Assembly: GCF_947500125.1 (NCBI RefSeq)
Contig: NZ_CANMRA010000012.1
Coordinates: 57,407-121,406, forward strand
Origin: an uncultured Kocuria sp.
GTDB taxonomy: Bacteria > Actinomycetota > Actinomycetes > Actinomycetales > Micrococcaceae
DNA length: 64,000 nucleotides
Direction of reading: 5' to 3'
Made by a program: the position numbers and the translations under genes. Below the pieces are notes generated by a model, which saw nothing but the letters and a program-made list of their open reading frames with translations, had not been told where the DNA came from and searched no databases. Below, one piece after another: positions 26,465 to 35,213 of this stretch. Position 1 is the first letter of the stretch; every line of letters begins with the position of its first letter.

Positions 26465-27987
26465 GCCAGCAGACCCAGCAGCAGACCCAGCACGTCGAGC
26501 ACTTCATCGACGGCAAGCGCACCCCCGGCACCGGGGACCGTACCCAGGAGATCTACAACCCCGCCACCGGCGAGGTGTCCGGCATCCTGCACCTGGCCAC
26601 CGAGGCGGACCTGCAGACCACGGTGGCCGCGGCCCGCAAGGCCGCCGACTCGTGGGGCGACATGTCCCTGGCCAGGCGCACGGCCGTGCTGTTCAAGTTC
26701 CGCGAGCTCGTGGCCGCCCACACCGACGACCTCGCCGCCCTGATCACCGCCGAGCACGGCAAGGTGCTCTCCGACGCCAAGGGCGAGGTCGGCCGCGGCC
26801 TCGAGGTCGTGGAGTTCGCCTGCGGGATCGCCGAGCAGCTCAAGGGGGAGTACTCCGACCAGTTCTCCACCGGCATCGACGTCTACTCCTTCCGCCAGCC
26901 CCTCGGGGTGGTCGCGGGCATCACCCCGTTCAACTTCCCCGTCATGGTGCCCTTGTGGATGGCCCCGGTCGCCATCGCCACCGGCAACGCGTTCATCCTC
27001 AAGCCCTCCGAGCGGGACCCCTCACCGTCCCTGCTGATCGCCGAGCTGTGGCAGCAGGCCGGTCTGCCGGACGGGGTGTTCCAGGTCCTGCACGGCGGCA
27101 AGGAGGCCGTGGACGGGCTGCTGACCCACCCGGACGTGGACGGCATCTCCTTCGTGGGCTCGACCCCGATCGCCCAGTACGTGCACGAGACCGCGACCAA
27201 GCACGGCAAGCGGGTCCAGGCCCTCGGCGGGGCGAAGAACCACGCGATCGTGCTGCCGGACGCGGACATGGACTCCGCGGCCGACAACCTCACGGCGGCC
27301 GCCTTCGGCTCCGCCGGGGAGCGCTGCATGGCCGTGTCCGTGGCCGTGGCCGTGGGCGAGGCCGCGGACCTGCTCGTGGACAAGCTCGCGGCCCGGGCCA
27401 AGGACATCACCGTGGGCAACGGCATGGACGCCTCCTCCGACATGGGCCCGGTCATCACGCCCGCGTCCCGGGACCGCGTGCGCCGGATCGTCACCGCCGC
27501 CGAGCAGGACGGCGCGGCCGTCGTCGTGGACGGGCGGGACCTGATCGTGAAGGACCACGAGGACGGCTTCTTCGTCGGCCCCACGGTGCTGGACAAGGTC
27601 CGGAAGGACATGCAGGCCTACGAGGAGGAGATCTTCGGACCCGTCCTCGTGGTGCTGCGCGTGGACACCCTGGACGAGGGCATCGAGGTCATCAACGCCA
27701 ACCCCTACGGCAACGGCACCGCGATCTTCACCTCCTCCGGGGCCTACGCCCGCCAGTTCAAGCGTCGCGTGACCGTGGGCATGATCGGGGTCAACGTCCC
27801 GATCCCCGTGCCCGTCGCCTGGCACTCCTTCGGCGGCTGGAAGGCCTCCCTGTTCGGCGACCACCACATCTACGGGCCCGACGGCGTGCGCTTCTACACC
27901 CGCGGCAAGGCCGTCACCGAGCGGTGGCCCGAGCCGCACCACGCCTCGGGGGCGTCCTTCGCGTTCCCGTCCTCGGGCGACCACTGA
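26461..27987 (+). CDS. mmsA: CoA-acylating (methyl)malonate-semialdehyde dehydrogenase
   Basis: 508 residues from ATG 26461; equivalent to IolA. It oxidises malonic semialdehyde to acetyl-CoA with NAD and CoA, the last step of inositol breakdown, and can also serve valine catabolism. The ALDH fold shows GVVAGITPFNFPVMVPLWM and LKPSERDPS (NAD site), FVGSTPIAQYV, LGGAKNHAIVLPDAD in place of the usual general-base motif, and the nucleophile Cys289 in SAGERCMAVSV. IGVNVPIPVPVAWHSFGGWK is specific to MmsA/IolA. The N-terminus is unusually Gln-rich (about residues 3-10). A hairpin separates it from iolG. Confidence 0.95.
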   Translation: MSQQTQQQTQHVEHFIDGKRTPGTGDRTQEIYNPATGEVSGILHLATEADLQTTVAAARKAADSWGDMSLARRTAVLFKFRELVAAHTDDLAALITAEHGKVLSDAKGEVGRGLEVVEFACGIAEQLKGEYSDQFSTGIDVYSFRQPLGVVAGITPFNFPVMVPLWMAPVAIATGNAFILKPSERDPSPSLLIAELWQQAGLPDGVFQVLHGGKEAVDGLLTHPDVDGISFVGSTPIAQYVHETATKHGKRVQALGGAKNHAIVLPDADMDSAADNLTAAAFGSAGERCMAVSVAVAVGEAADLLVDKLAARAKDITVGNGMDASSDMGPVITPASRDRVRRIVTAAEQDGAAVVVDGRDLIVKDHEDGFFVGPTVLDKVRKDMQAYEEEIFGPVLVVLRVDTLDEGIEVINANPYGNGTAIFTSSGAYARQFKRRVTVGMIGVNVPIPVPVAWHSFGGWKASLFGDHHIYGPDGVRFYTRGKAVTERWPEPHHASGASFAFPSSGDH

Positions 27988-28045
27988 GTTCAGCCCGTCC
28001 CACGGCCAGCGGTTCCCAGCTGCTGTGCCCGGACCTCGGGTCCCC

Positions 28046-28079
28046 GCCCCTGCCCCGCCCGCGAAGGCGCGGCAGGGGC
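28046..28079 (+). other. Intra-operon hairpin between mmsA and iolG
   Basis: A 14-bp stem with one mismatch pairs GCCCCTGCCCCGCC with GGCGCGGCAGGGGC around a six-base loop. It may attenuate transcription into iolG or protect the upstream mRNA from 3' decay. The iolG ribosome site GGAAGGAGATT lies about 60 bases downstream. Confidence 0.7.
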
Positions 28080-28153
28080 GGAGCGACGCAGCTTCCACCA
28101 CCATCCGGACCGACCGGGTCCACACGCCCCCAGCGGGCGGAAGGAGATTCATC

Positions 28154-29167
28154 ATGACCAAGACTCTGCGCGTAGCCGTCGTCGGCGCGGGCCGCATGGG
28201 CGCCGACCACATCGACCGGATCCACCACCGCACCACCGGCGCCGAGGTCGCGGCCGTCGTCGACATCGACCGGCCCCGGGCCGAGGCCGCCGTCGCCCAC
28301 ATCGACGGCGCCGTCGCCTGCACGAGCTTCCAGGAGGTCCTGGACCGCGGTGACATCGACGCCGCCCTGATCGCCACCCCGGGTTTCCTGCACGAGGACG
28401 TGCTGCTCGCCGTGATCGAGCACGGCCTGCCCACGCTGTGCGAGAAGCCCCTGACCCCGGACGCCGCCTCCGCGTGGCGGGTGGTGCAGGCCGAGGCCGC
28501 CGCCGGCCGGAAGCTGATCCAGGTCGGCTTCATGCGCCGCTTCGACGCCGGCTACCGGTCCCTGCGCCGGCTGATCGAGGAGCAGACCTACGGGGAGCTG
28601 CTGACCCTGCACCACCAGCACCGCAACCCGACCACCCCCGCGGGCTTCACCAACGAGATGATCATCAACGACTCCGTGGTGCACGAGTTCGACGCCGTGC
28701 GCTACTTCACCGGCGAGGAGATCACCTCCGTCCAGGTCCGGATCGGCCGGTCCACCCGCAACGCCCCGAACGGCCAGCGGGACCCGCAGCTGGTGCTGAT
28801 GGAGACCGAGTCCGGCGTCCTCGCCCAGGTGGAGGCGTACGTCAACGCCCAGTTCGGCTATCAGGTGGCCACCCAGGCCTCCTTCGAGACCGGCGTCGTG
28901 GGCATCGGCGGGGACACCGAGCCCTACGTCCGCACGGCCGGCACGTGGGGCGGCAGCATCACCCCCGGCTTCGAGGAGCGCTTCCGGGACGCCTACGACA
29001 TCGAGCTCCAGGACTGGGCCGACGCCGCGTCGCGCGGCGAGCTGGGCGGGCCCTCCGCCTGGGACGGCTACGCCACCGCGGCGTGCTGCGAGGCCGGCGT
29101 CCGCGCCCAGGCCAGCGGGGACATCGTCCCCGTGCAGCTCGAGGAGAAGCCGGAGCTCTACCGCTGA
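28154..29167 (+). CDS. iolG: myo-Inositol 2-dehydrogenase
   Basis: 337 residues from ATG 28154 behind GGAAGGAG. A Gfo/Idh/MocA oxidoreductase that oxidises myo-inositol to 2-keto-myo-inositol, step one of the pathway. The NAD-binding Rossmann motif is VAVVGAGRMGADHIDRI at about residues 7-23. The family motif LCEKPLT sits near residue 97. The catalytic region includes QVGFMRRFDAGYRSL and NDSVVHEFDAVRYFTG, where Asp and His follow the usual pattern. Two further family members lie at 30494 and 38470, so this assignment rests on its place in the main operon and its IolG-like sequence. Confidence 0.85.
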   Translation: MTKTLRVAVVGAGRMGADHIDRIHHRTTGAEVAAVVDIDRPRAEAAVAHIDGAVACTSFQEVLDRGDIDAALIATPGFLHEDVLLAVIEHGLPTLCEKPLTPDAASAWRVVQAEAAAGRKLIQVGFMRRFDAGYRSLRRLIEEQTYGELLTLHHQHRNPTTPAGFTNEMIINDSVVHEFDAVRYFTGEEITSVQVRIGRSTRNAPNGQRDPQLVLMETESGVLAQVEAYVNAQFGYQVATQASFETGVVGIGGDTEPYVRTAGTWGGSITPGFEERFRDAYDIELQDWADAASRGELGGPSAWDGYATAACCEAGVRAQASGDIVPVQLEEKPELYR

Positions 29168-29190
29168 GCCCGCTCCACCGCTGAGTCCTC

Positions 29191-29240
29191 GACGGGGCCG
29201 GTCCGGGAGCCGCCACGGCGGCTTCCGGGCCGGCCCCGTC
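29191..29240. terminator. Terminator between iolG and convergent lacI-type gene
   Basis: A long near-perfect hairpin: GACGGGGCCGG pairs with CCGGCCCCGTC, enclosing TCCGGGAGCCGCC paired with GGCGGCTTCCGG around a short loop. It lies 23 bases after the iolG stop and can terminate both convergent genes. Confidence 0.88.
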
Positions 29241-29264
29241 GTCCGGTGACCGTCGTCCGGTGAC
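29237..29264. repeat. 14-bp tandem duplication
   Basis: CGTCGTCCGGTGAC occurs twice head to tail (29237-29250 and 29251-29264), overlapping the end of the iolG terminator and stopping just short of the lacI-type stop codon. Confidence 0.9.
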
Positions 29265-29269
29265 CGCCG

Positions 29270-30286
29270 TCAGCCGTCCCGGGGGCCCGCGCAGGAGCTG
29301 CGCGGCATCAGCCGGGGCGTCAGCAGCGCGGTCCGCACCGGCTCGTCCGCCGTCGTCGTCACCCGCCGCACGAGGCGCTCGGCCGCGGCGGCCCCGACCT
29401 CGGCGTTGCGACCGTCGACGGTCGTGAGCTGCAGCAGGTGCGTGGCCGCGATGGGGGAGTCGTCGTAGCCGATCACGGACAGGTCCTCCGGCACCCGCAG
29501 TCCGCGCTCGCGGGCCGCTGCCAGCGCGCCCATGGCCATGGTGTCGTTCGCGGCGAAGACCGCGGTCGTGGCCGGCGCCTCGTCGAGCAGCCGCCGCGCG
29601 GCCCGGTAGCCGTCCTCCTCCGTGGTGCGGCCCGCACCGCGCACCTCGGGGGCGCGCAGCCCCCGCGCCCGGACGGCGTCCCGGAAGCCCTCGGCCCGCA
29701 GCCGCGCCGCCCCGCCGTCGCCGGTGAGGTGCCCGAGCCGGCGGTGGCCGAGCTCCAGGAGGTGCTCCGTGGCCAGGCGGCCGCCCAGGCGGTCGTCGTC
29801 GGCCACGACGTCCGCGCCAAGCACGACCCCCAGCCGACTGCCCGCGACCACCACGGGCAGGCCCACCGGCACGCGCATGGCGGGCGTCGGCTCGGTGGCG
29901 ATGACCAGCCCGTCGACCCGCATGGCCAGGAAGCCGTCCAGCGGACCGGCCTCCACGTGCGCGTTCATCGTGTGGTCGGAGACCGCGATGCGGAAGCCGT
30001 GCGGGGCCAGTCCCTCCTGCAGTCCCTGGAGAAGAGAGACGAACCAGAGGTTCCGGAAGTCGTCGATGACCACGCCGATGGTGCGGGTGGTGGCCCCGGC
30101 CAGCGTCGCGGCGGCCTGGCTGGGGCGGTAGCCCAGCTGCTCCACCGCCTCCAGGACGGCCGTCCGCCGGGCCTCGGACACGCTGGGGGAGCCGCGCAGG
30201 ACGAGGGACACGAGGGACTTGGAGACGCCCGCGGTCCGGGCGACGTCGTAGATGGTGGGCGGGCGGGACGGACGCGAGTTCACCAC
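29270..30286 (-). CDS. LacI-family transcriptional regulator
   Basis: 338 residues. Two adjacent GTG codons (30286 and 30283) are possible starts; GAGGGA seven bases ahead favours 30286. The N-terminal helix-turn-helix is PTIYDVARTAGVSKSLVSLV, followed by the hinge GYRPSQAAATLAG. The periplasmic-binding-protein-like effector domain fills residues about 65-335 (TIGVVIDDFRNLWFVSLLQG, FAANDTMAMGALAA, VIGYDDSPIAA). It is divergent from the dehydrogenase/epimerase pair at 30494, and a perfect LacI-type operator lies between them, so it most likely represses that pair. The inducer is unknown, plausibly an inositol-like polyol or sugar. Confidence 0.92.
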   Translation of the reverse strand: MVNSRPSRPPTIYDVARTAGVSKSLVSLVLRGSPSVSEARRTAVLEAVEQLGYRPSQAAATLAGATTRTIGVVIDDFRNLWFVSLLQGLQEGLAPHGFRIAVSDHTMNAHVEAGPLDGFLAMRVDGLVIATEPTPAMRVPVGLPVVVAGSRLGVVLGADVVADDDRLGGRLATEHLLELGHRRLGHLTGDGGAARLRAEGFRDAVRARGLRAPEVRGAGRTTEEDGYRAARRLLDEAPATTAVFAANDTMAMGALAAARERGLRVPEDLSVIGYDDSPIAATHLLQLTTVDGRNAEVGAAAAERLVRRVTTTADEPVRTALLTPRLMPRSSCAGPRDG

Positions 30287-30303
30287 ACCATTGTCCCTCT
30301 CAG

Positions 30304-30366
30304 TTTGTCCTGACAAATCCCTTGACCCTGCTCCCGGAAGATCCTACGCTTATTGGAGCGCTCCAA
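30304..30366 (+). promoter_or_regulatory. Promoter with LacI-type operator and a second palindrome
   Basis: A candidate promoter reads TTGACC (30322-30327), 17 bases, TACGCT (30345-30350). TTGGAGCGCTCCAA (30353-30366), a perfect 14-bp palindrome with a central CG, begins two bases after the -10 and would cover the start site, a classical repressor position. A second palindrome, TTTGTCCTGACAAA (30304-30317, six-base arms), lies just before the -35 and 18 bases upstream of the divergent lacI-type start. It may serve autoregulation or another protein. Confidence 0.82.
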
Positions 30367-30493
30367 AAAGTGACCGGCGGCACAGTGTCCGGCTCCGCGG
30401 CGCCGATCTTTCCCGTCCCGCCCTCTCTCGTCCCACCCTTGCTCGTCCCTGCCGCTTTCGCGGTTCGTCCCGTCCCACTCCAGGAGAAGAAAC

Positions 30494-31672
30494 ATGACCG
30501 ACAGCATCGGCATCGCCGTCATCGGCGCCGGCATGGCCGGGCAGGCCCACGCCGCGGCCTACCGTGTGGCGCCCACCCTCTACGACCCCGTCCTGCCCCC
30601 GCTGCGCTACGCCGCCATCGGGGACGTCAACGAGACGCTGGGCGCTCACGTCGCCCGCCGCTACGGCTACCAGAAGGCGGTCGGCTCCTGGGAGGAGATC
30701 GCGGAGGACCCGGAGATCGACGTGGTCAGCGTGGTCATCGCGAACCGCTTCCACCGCCGGGCCGTCGAGGGCCTGCTGGAGGCCGGCAAGCATGTGCTGT
30801 GCGAGAAGCCGCTCAGCGACACCCTCGAGGAGGCCCGGGCCATGGCCCGGGCCGCCGAGCAGGCGGACACCATCGCGCGCATCGGCTTCACCTTCCGGCG
30901 CACCCCCGGCATCGCCGCGATCCGCGACCTGATCCAGGGCGGAACGCTGGGGAAGGTGCTGCACTTCAGCGGCCGGTACTGGACCGACTACGGCGTGAAC
31001 CCGAAGGCGCCCATGAGCTGGCGGTACCAGGGCGGTCCCGGCTCCGGGGCGCTGGCCGACGTCGGCAGCCACCTGGCCTACGTGGCGGAGTTCCTCTGCG
31101 GGGACATCCGCTCCGTGAGCGGCGGCCGGCTGACCACGGCCGTTCCCGAGCGGCCGCTGCCGCTCGGCGCGGTGACCGGCCACCACCTGGTCGAGGTCAG
31201 CGACACGTACGAGCCGGTCGAGAACGACGACTACGCGGCCTACTCGGCGGAGTTCGCCTCCGGCGTCGGCAGTCTCGAGGTCTCCCGGGTGGCGGCCGGG
31301 CACCCCAACACCCTGACCTTCGAGGTGTTCTGCGAGAAGGGCGCGGCGCGGTTCAACCAGCTGCGCCCGGCCGAGATCGAGCTGTTCCTCGCCGACGGAC
31401 CTGAGGCCACCAACGGCTACCGCACGGTCAACCTCGGCCCTCAGCACGCCTATCTCGGCGGCGGACTGGCCATGGACGCCCCCGGCGTCGGCTTCGGCCA
31501 GAACGACGCCTTCGGCTACCAGGCCCGCGCCTTCCTCGAGGAGGTCGCCGGCCTCGAGGAGTCGGCGTCCCTGCCCCGCAACGCCTCCTTCGCGGACGGC
31601 GTGCACAACATGGAGATCCTGGAGGCGGCAGTGGAGTCCGCCACCCACCACGGAAAGAAGGTCACCCTGTGA
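30494..31672 (+). CDS. Gfo/Idh/MocA oxidoreductase (second in region)
   Basis: 392 residues from ATG 30494 behind CAGGAGAAGAA. The NAD(P) site is IAVIGAGMAGQAHAAAYR, the family motif is HVLCEKPLSDTLEEA, and GALADVGSHLAYVAEFLCG marks the substrate domain. It is longer than the IolG at 28154 because of loops around residues 215-240 and 300-330. The family oxidises inositol, scyllo-inositol or sugars. Pairing with a TIM-barrel isomerase (GTGA overlap) and a LacI-type operator suggests a separate substrate, perhaps another inositol isomer or a rare sugar. The substrate cannot be fixed from sequence. Confidence 0.9.
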   Translation: MTDSIGIAVIGAGMAGQAHAAAYRVAPTLYDPVLPPLRYAAIGDVNETLGAHVARRYGYQKAVGSWEEIAEDPEIDVVSVVIANRFHRRAVEGLLEAGKHVLCEKPLSDTLEEARAMARAAEQADTIARIGFTFRRTPGIAAIRDLIQGGTLGKVLHFSGRYWTDYGVNPKAPMSWRYQGGPGSGALADVGSHLAYVAEFLCGDIRSVSGGRLTTAVPERPLPLGAVTGHHLVEVSDTYEPVENDDYAAYSAEFASGVGSLEVSRVAAGHPNTLTFEVFCEKGAARFNQLRPAEIELFLADGPEATNGYRTVNLGPQHAYLGGGLAMDAPGVGFGQNDAFGYQARAFLEEVAGLEESASLPRNASFADGVHNMEILEAAVESATHHGKKVTL

Positions 31673-32676
31673 AGCTCGGCGTCTACAACGCGATCCTGCA
31701 CGACCGCCCGCTCTCCGAGGCCCTGAAGGTCATCGCGGACCTGGGCCTGACCGGCATCGAGATCAACACGGGAGGTTTCCTCCCGGCCGTCCACGTCCCG
31801 AACATGGACCAGATCCTGGAGAGTGACGCCGCCCGCGACGACTACCTGGGCGTCTTCGAGGGCACCGGCGTCTCGATCGCCGGCCTCAACTGCAACGGCA
31901 ACCCGCTGCACCCCAAGCGGGAGATCGGTGAGAAGCACACCGAGGACATCCGCCGCTCCATCCGGCTGGCCGAGCGGCTGGGCCAGACCCGCGTGGTGAC
32001 CATGTCCGGGCTGCCCGGCGGGGAGCCCGGGGCCACCGTGCCCAACTGGGTCGTCAACGCCTGGAACTCCGGAGCCCTGGACGTCCTGGACTACCAGTGG
32101 GGAATCGTGGCCGACTTCTGGCGGGAGACCGACCGCCTCGCCGCCGACCACGGCGTGAAGGTGGCCCTGGAGCTGCACCCGCAGAACGTCGTGTTCAACA
32201 CCGCCGACGTCCGCAAGCTCATCGAGCTGACCGGCGCCACCCACGTGGGTGTCGAGCTCGACGCGTCGCACCTGTTCTGGCAGCAGATGGATCCGGTCGC
32301 CGTGGTGCGCGAACTCGGCCCGCTCGTGGTCCACGCGGCGGCCAAGGACGTGCGGATCAACCAGGCCAACGCCGCGCTCTACGGCGTGCTGGACAACAGC
32401 TTCCGCCGCCTCGCGCCCGAGGAGGACCGCACCAACCTCGGCGGCGACGAGTGGGCCAACGAGTGGCCCAAGAACTCCGCCTGGGACTTCGTGGCGCTGG
32501 GCCGCGGCCACGACACCGCCTACTGGGCCGAGTTCCTCACCGCCCTGCTCGAGGTCGACCCGGACATGGCGGTCAACATCGAGCACGAGGACGTCTCCCT
32601 GGGCCGGATCGAGGGTCTCGAGATCGCCGCGGGCGTCCTGAAGGACGCCGCCGCGTCCGTCGCCGCCCTGCGCTGA
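31669..32676 (+). CDS. Sugar phosphate isomerase/epimerase family TIM barrel
   Basis: 335 residues. Start GTG 31669 overlaps the stop of the oxidoreductase (GTGA). The xylose-isomerase-like fold is marked by LGVYNAILHDRPLSEAL, GIEINTGGFLPAVHV, VVTMSGLPGGEP, VALELHPQNVVFNT, GVELDASHLFWQQMDP and NIEHEDVSL. The Glu, Asp and His residues in these segments are the expected metal ligands. It is not closely similar to the IolE- and IolH-like barrels upstream. Together with its partner dehydrogenase it probably handles an oxidised or epimerised polyol. A terminator follows. Confidence 0.88.
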   Translation: MKLGVYNAILHDRPLSEALKVIADLGLTGIEINTGGFLPAVHVPNMDQILESDAARDDYLGVFEGTGVSIAGLNCNGNPLHPKREIGEKHTEDIRRSIRLAERLGQTRVVTMSGLPGGEPGATVPNWVVNAWNSGALDVLDYQWGIVADFWRETDRLAADHGVKVALELHPQNVVFNTADVRKLIELTGATHVGVELDASHLFWQQMDPVAVVRELGPLVVHAAAKDVRINQANAALYGVLDNSFRRLAPEEDRTNLGGDEWANEWPKNSAWDFVALGRGHDTAYWAEFLTALLEVDPDMAVNIEHEDVSLGRIEGLEIAAGVLKDAAASVAALR

Positions 32677-32695
32677 CCCCGCAGCTGCCCGGAAC

Positions 32696-32729
32696 GACGG
32701 GTCCCCTCCGGCCACGGAGGGGACCCGTC
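32696..32729 (+). terminator. Terminator after the epimerase gene
   Basis: A perfect 15-bp stem (GACGGGTCCCCTCCG and its complement) around a GCCA loop, 20 bases after the stop. Confidence 0.9.
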
Positions 32730-32735
32730 CGTCGT

Positions 32736-32795
32736 CGGAGCCTGCCCGCCGAGGACCTGCCCGCTGGGGACCTGCCCGCCGGGGACCTGCCCGCC
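32736..32795. repeat. 15-bp tandem repeat, four units
   Basis: Units begin at 32736, 32751, 32766 and 32781; the core is GGGGACCTGCCCGCC. The third and fourth units are identical, and the pattern decays on both sides. It lies between the epimerase terminator and the tautomerase stop. Confidence 0.88.
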
Positions 32796-32864
32796 GGGGG
32801 ACTCCCGGCGCGCGGCGGGCCTGTCGTGATGTCGGAGCCGGCTGCGGGAGGGAGGAGTGCGGGG

Positions 32865-33257
32865 CTAGAGCTGTCCGGTGAGGAACTGGGCGGTGCCCAG
32901 GCCGAAGGACCAGTCCTCGCGGGTGTTCTCGGTGACGGAGACGATGAGGTCCTGCGGGTCCAGTCCGGTGCGCTGCTCGAGGCGGTCGGCCAGGGCCCGG
33001 TACATGGCCTGCTTCTGGGCCTCGCTGCGCCCCTGCTGGGTGACCTGGACGACCACCAGGTCGTCGGTGCGGGTGTAGCCCAGTCCGGTGTCCTCGGCGA
33101 TGATCTGGCCGGGCCTGTGCTCGGTGATGATCTGGTAGCGGTCGCGGGGCGGGGCCGCGAAGGTGTCCAGCATGACGTCCTGGACGGTGTCGGCGAGCTC
33201 GCGGAGCTGGGCGGGGGAACGGCGGTCCTGGATGACGTCGATGCGCACGAGGGGCAT
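32865..33257 (-). CDS. Tautomerase family protein
   Basis: 130 residues from ATG 33257. Pro2 follows the initiator Met (MPLVRIDVIQDRRSPAQL), the catalytic N-terminal proline of the 4-oxalocrotonate tautomerase/MIF superfamily once Met is removed. The length is about twice the 62-residue 4-OT unit, as in the longer tautomerase group with two beta-alpha-beta units in one chain. It is the last gene of a gntR-iolB-tautomerase run on the minus strand. A role in isomerising a keto intermediate of inositol catabolism is conceivable but only inferred. Confidence 0.88.
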   Translation of the reverse strand: MPLVRIDVIQDRRSPAQLRELADTVQDVMLDTFAAPPRDRYQIITEHRPGQIIAEDTGLGYTRTDDLVVVQVTQQGRSEAQKQAMYRALADRLEQRTGLDPQDLIVSVTENTREDWSFGLGTAQFLTGQL

Positions 33258-33417
33258 GGTCGGAGCCTTTCGGTCGATGCGGGGAGGGGCGGAACCGTGC
33301 GGTGCCGGGTGCGGTGTCTGCCGGTGTAGGAGACGCCGGACGGGTCCTCCGGGGAGCGGACTGCGGAGGGCGCCGCCGGCCCGGTCGCCCGGACGGGACG
33401 GATCGGGGCGGATCGGC

Positions 33418-34335
33418 TCAGCGTCCGAACGGCAGCCGGGGGTCGACGGCCGACTCGTCCCAGGTCCGGCGGATCCAGCCGTGGTGGGGGTCGTCGCTGA
33501 TCAGCCACTCCCGCACCCGGCCCGGGCCGGCCATGACGTTGAGGTAGTACAGGTCGTAGCCCGGGGTCGCCATGGCGGGGCCGTGCCAGCCGTAGGGCAC
33601 CAGGACGACGTCGCCCGAGCGCACCTCCGCGCTGACGTCGATGGGGCGGTCGTCCGAGGCGTAGACCCGCTGGTAGCCCATGGGGTCCGTGCCGTCGCCC
33701 TCCGGGGCGGGCATGCCCTCGGCGAGCTGCGTCTCGAAGTAGTAGATCTCCTCCAGCGCGGTCTCTCCGTCCTTCTCCTCGTCGTGCTTGTGCGGAGGAT
33801 AGGAGGACCAGTTGCCCGCGGGCGTGAGCACCTCGCACACGATGAACCGGTCGGCCTCCAGTGCGGCGGGCGTGCCGAAGTTGTGCACCTGCCGGGAGCA
33901 GCTGCCCGCACCGCGGAGCTCCACCGGGATCTCGTCGCGGCCCACGAGCCGGGTGGGGTGCTCCGCGCGCGCGGGCGCCGAGGCCACGGCCACCCGGCCG
34001 CCGGTGGCGGTGGACACCGACAGGTCCCGGCGGATCCCGGTGTAGAGGACGTCAGTGGGGCCGGCGAAGACGGACGCCCGGCCGGCGAGCTCGTAGCTCT
34101 GCCCGCCGGTCTCGGCCGTGAAGCTGCCCGAGAGGGGCACCACGATGCGCTCCTCCTCGGCGGCGTCCAGGCTGATCCGGTCGCCCGGGCCGAGGTCGGC
34201 CACGCGCAGGCCCGTGTGGGCCCAGCCGGGGACCTCGGTGGCCGAGTCGTGGCCGCCCAGGGAGACGAACCAGCCGTCCTGGGCGGCGGAGTCCTTGGGG
34301 TGGACCCATTCGGGGCGGGAGCTGTCGGTGTGCAT
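33418..34335 (-). CDS. iolB: 5-deoxy-glucuronate isomerase
   Basis: 305 residues from ATG 34335. Converts 5-deoxy-glucuronate to 2-deoxy-5-keto-gluconate. The bicupin fold is marked by WAHTGLRVADLGPGD, the metal-binding SSYPPHKHDEEK with its Glu partner in EEIYYFETQ, VYASDDRPIDV, and VLVPYGWHGPAMATPGYDLYYLNVMAGP. These are hallmark IolB sequences. It is separated from the other catabolic genes and sits in the gntR operon, 65 bases downstream of the regulator. It supplies the one step missing from the main operon. Confidence 0.95.
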   Translation of the reverse strand: MHTDSSRPEWVHPKDSAAQDGWFVSLGGHDSATEVPGWAHTGLRVADLGPGDRISLDAAEEERIVVPLSGSFTAETGGQSYELAGRASVFAGPTDVLYTGIRRDLSVSTATGGRVAVASAPARAEHPTRLVGRDEIPVELRGAGSCSRQVHNFGTPAALEADRFIVCEVLTPAGNWSSYPPHKHDEEKDGETALEEIYYFETQLAEGMPAPEGDGTDPMGYQRVYASDDRPIDVSAEVRSGDVVLVPYGWHGPAMATPGYDLYYLNVMAGPGRVREWLISDDPHHGWIRRTWDESAVDPRLPFGR

Positions 34336-34400
34336 GGGTCGGTGTGCCTTCCGGTGTCGTCGTCGTGCGGTGGTCTCGGGCCGCGGCGGTGGTCCGGCGC

Positions 34401-35141
34401 TCAGCGCTGGACGAGGGTCAGCTCGAAGGTGTACTTGTCGGCCCGGTACACGTGTCGGCCGGTCTCGACCTGGCGGCCGAGGTCGTCCATGGCGGTGCGG
34501 TGCATGCTGACCAGCGCGGCGCCGGGCTCGACGCCCAGCTGCTCCGCCTGGAACGCGTCGGCCGAGACGGCGCCCACCCGCTGGTGGGCGAGCTGGAAGT
34601 TGACGCCCTGGCCGCGCATGAGGGAGTACAGCCCTTCCTGCTCGAGCTGCTCGCGCGTGAGCTCGCACAGCGCGCAGGGGATCCAGTTCTCCATGAGGGC
34701 CAGCGGCTCGCCGTCCGTGCTGCGCAGGCGCACGAGGTGGTAGACCTCGTCGCCCGGCGCGATGCCCAGCAGCAGCGCCACCTCATCGTCGGCAGGGATC
34801 CGCGCGAAGTCCAGCACGTCCGTGCTGGGACTGCCCCCGCTGCGCTGGAGGTCCTCGTGCAGGCTGGTCAGCTCGAGCGAGCGGCGGACCTGGCTGCCCA
34901 CCACCTGGGTGCCCACACCGCGCTTGCGCACCAGCAGCCCGGCGCGCACGAGCTGGTCCATGGCCTTGCGCATGGTGGGCCGGGACAGGTTCAGCCGGCT
35001 GGCGAGGTCGATCTCGTTGTCCAGCTTGGTTCCCGGGGGCAGCTCACCGCTGCGGATCGCGTCCTCGAGCCCCTGGGCCACCTGGTGGTAGAGGGGCACG
35101 GGGGAGGTCTTGTCGACCGTGAGACGGAGTGGGCCGGACAT
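34401..35141 (-). CDS. GntR/HutC-family transcriptional regulator
   Basis: 246 residues from ATG 35141 behind GGAGGTCC. The winged helix occupies residues 1-80 (PLYHQVAQGLEDAIRSGELPPG, LNLSRPTMRKAMDQLVRAGL, KRGVGTQV). The UTRA effector domain fills the rest (LMENWIPCALCELTREQL, PGAALVSMHRTAMDD). It leads iolB and the tautomerase and is divergent from an ABC sugar transporter. It is therefore the natural candidate for inositol-operon control. A motif TATGTCNNTACA occurs both in its own upstream region and at the iolE promoter. Confidence 0.92.
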   Translation of the reverse strand: MSGPLRLTVDKTSPVPLYHQVAQGLEDAIRSGELPPGTKLDNEIDLASRLNLSRPTMRKAMDQLVRAGLLVRKRGVGTQVVGSQVRRSLELTSLHEDLQRSGGSPSTDVLDFARIPADDEVALLLGIAPGDEVYHLVRLRSTDGEPLALMENWIPCALCELTREQLEQEGLYSLMRGQGVNFQLAHQRVGAVSADAFQAEQLGVEPGAALVSMHRTAMDDLGRQVETGRHVYRADKYTFELTLVQR

Positions 35142-35213
35142 GGTGGACCTCCAAGGAGTGGAACCGAGCGGGCGGGACCGCCGCTTCCTCCATTGTGAAG
35201 GGTGAGATGTGAA

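Noticed and set aside
32736..32795. Repeat tracts (here, 59286 and 59648) as CRISPR arrays
   Set aside because: Units are 15-29 bp directly abutting, without unique spacers, and no cas gene is present.
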